From CALODP01 sp942492055 (lineage in GTDB: Bacteria; Bacteroidota; Ignavibacteria; Ignavibacteriales; Melioribacteraceae), in NCBI GenBank assembly GCA_942492055.1, contig CALODP010000019.1:186001-250000 (forward strand): DNA of 64,000 nucleotides, given 5' to 3'. Each line of letters opens with the position of its first letter. Position 1 is the first letter of the stretch. Shown piece by piece: positions 63,226 to 64,000 of the stretch. A program made the translations under genes and the position numbers. The notes under the pieces were generated by a model, which was given only the letters and a program-made list of their open reading frames with translations, did not search any database and was not told where the DNA came from.

Positions 63226-63410
63226 AATTAGTTTTGTTTTATAACAGATTTCTGTTTGAAGTAATAGTTATTAGCACCTACAAATATATTTACATTTATG
63301 GGAATATAAGAATAGTAACCGATTGTGTTGCACTTCTATGCCAAACTACAAAACTTGCAATTAACAACATCACCTGCCATCACTTATACAAAATGTTGTG
63401 GATATGTGAT

Positions 63411-63980
63411 TTATATTATTCCTATTTTTCTCATTTCCCAAAAACACTTCTCAGTCGCATCTATATCTGCAAAAGCATCATGTGCCCCCACAAAATCAAA
63501 TCCAAAAAGCTTAGTGTGTAATTCCGACAAGGTAGGCCATTTATATCCATATTTCCCCGTAATTCTACAAAAGCTCGTGGATTCTTGCATAGTGCAGAGT
63601 TTTCTTTTTCTAAAAAAATCAGAATTTACACTTTTTCTTAAAAACTCTGCTCCAACTATTTTTTCATCAAAACTAATATTATGAGCAATGATAAAACTGG
63701 ATTGGTTAACAAAATCATTAAATTCCAGAAGTACCGTTTTCAAATCTTTTCCTTCACTTATCGCCCTTTCTGTTGTAATACCATGAACTTTAGATGCATC
63801 GCGTGGAATAGTATAGTTTTCGGGTTTTATAATATACGTTTTTGTGTCAATACGCTTTCCGGTTTTATCACAAAAAATCCATGCAACTTGAACCATTCTT
63901 GGCCAATTATTCAAATCTGTTACAGGAGCTTTCCAGTTTCTTGGTAATCCCGTAGTTTCTGTGTCAAAAAATAGATACAT
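63411..63980 (-). CDS. DnaQ-like 3'-5' exonuclease
   Basis: 189 residues of the DEDDh family: Exo I in FFDTETTGLP, Exo II in FIIAHNISFDEKIV and Exo III in VGAHDAFADIDATEKCF. It resembles the proofreading subunit of DNA polymerase III or a stand-alone exonuclease. It begins near the window edge and appears complete. AT-rich, like its neighbour. Confidence 0.88.
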   Translation of the reverse strand: MYLFFDTETTGLPRNWKAPVTDLNNWPRMVQVAWIFCDKTGKRIDTKTYIIKPENYTIPRDASKVHGITTERAISEGKDLKTVLLEFNDFVNQSSFIIAHNISFDEKIVGAEFLRKSVNSDFFRKRKLCTMQESTSFCRITGKYGYKWPTLSELHTKLFGFDFVGAHDAFADIDATEKCFWEMRKIGII

Positions 63981-64000
63981 AGGCTTATTATTAGTTGATT

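Overview
The window reads as a chromosomal segment of an FCB-group bacterium, most likely Ignavibacteriota (Ignavibacteria/Melioribacteraceae-like). The evidence is five secreted proteins ending in type IX secretion (T9SS) type A sorting domains with the NYPNPFNP motif, a DUF2723-type membrane glycosyltransferase, a TonB-dependent B12 uptake locus, and moderate-to-low GC. This placement is inference; no 16S gene is present. Good Shine-Dalgarno (SD) sequences precede many genes, which helped choose starts, including several TTG and GTG starts.

Layout. 0-2.9 kb: end of a DUF2723 glycosyltransferase and a GT9 family enzyme. 2.9-9.9 kb: an AT-rich accessory island. It has a duplicated intergenic element, one copy of which carries about 19 palindromic 21-bp tandem repeats, then a DUF3825 gene, a tight operon (FkbH-like HAD, two DUF488 proteins, a probable dual-OB protein) and an Mrr-like nuclease gene. 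10-18.1 kb: housekeeping and signalling genes (LOG, YjbQ, ornithine aminotransferase, hybrid histidine kinase, PAP2 phosphatase, AMP nucleosidase, PH-domain protein). 18.2-24.1 kb: an exported acetolactate decarboxylase and a six-gene operon (GNAT, MscS, TPP enzyme, cupin, DUF819, nitroreductase). 24.2-26.1 kb: an aspartase fused to a cyclic-nucleotide-binding domain.

26.1-35.3 kb: a cobalamin locus with two B12 riboswitches, a T9SS surface protein, a BtuB-like receptor, a BtuG-like propeller lipoprotein, two paralogous T9SS propeller/FN3 proteins and a small CWC zinc-finger protein. 35.9-48.9 kb: saccharopine dehydrogenase-like protein, MltF, a possible ncRNA, tRNA-Ser(UGA), twin cold-shock genes, two large T9SS surface proteins and a GT4 glycosyltransferase. 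48.9-55.5 kb: a PHP phosphatase with ACT domains, then a DUF134 / Gly-Arg-rich / two Fe-S MinD-like ATPases / NifX-like / thioesterase / DUF89 / NifX-like cluster. 55.5-64 kb: a sigma/anti-sigma/CpxP-like operon, bacteriohemerythrin, a class A beta-lactamase-like protein, a PAS histidine kinase, an alpha/beta hydrolase, a WYL regulator and a DnaQ-like exonuclease.

The strongest unexplained signals are (1) two gene-free regions, near 35.5-35.75 kb and 60.42-60.87 kb, that carry highly degenerate units at a strict 20-21 bp period, with A-rich units on the left and T-rich units on the right, (2) the palindromic 21-bp array at 3.06-3.47 kb, present in one copy of a duplicated element and missing from the other, and (3) the compact FkbH-DUF488-DUF488-OB operon in the AT-rich island, the best candidate here for an undescribed nucleic-acid modification or conflict system.
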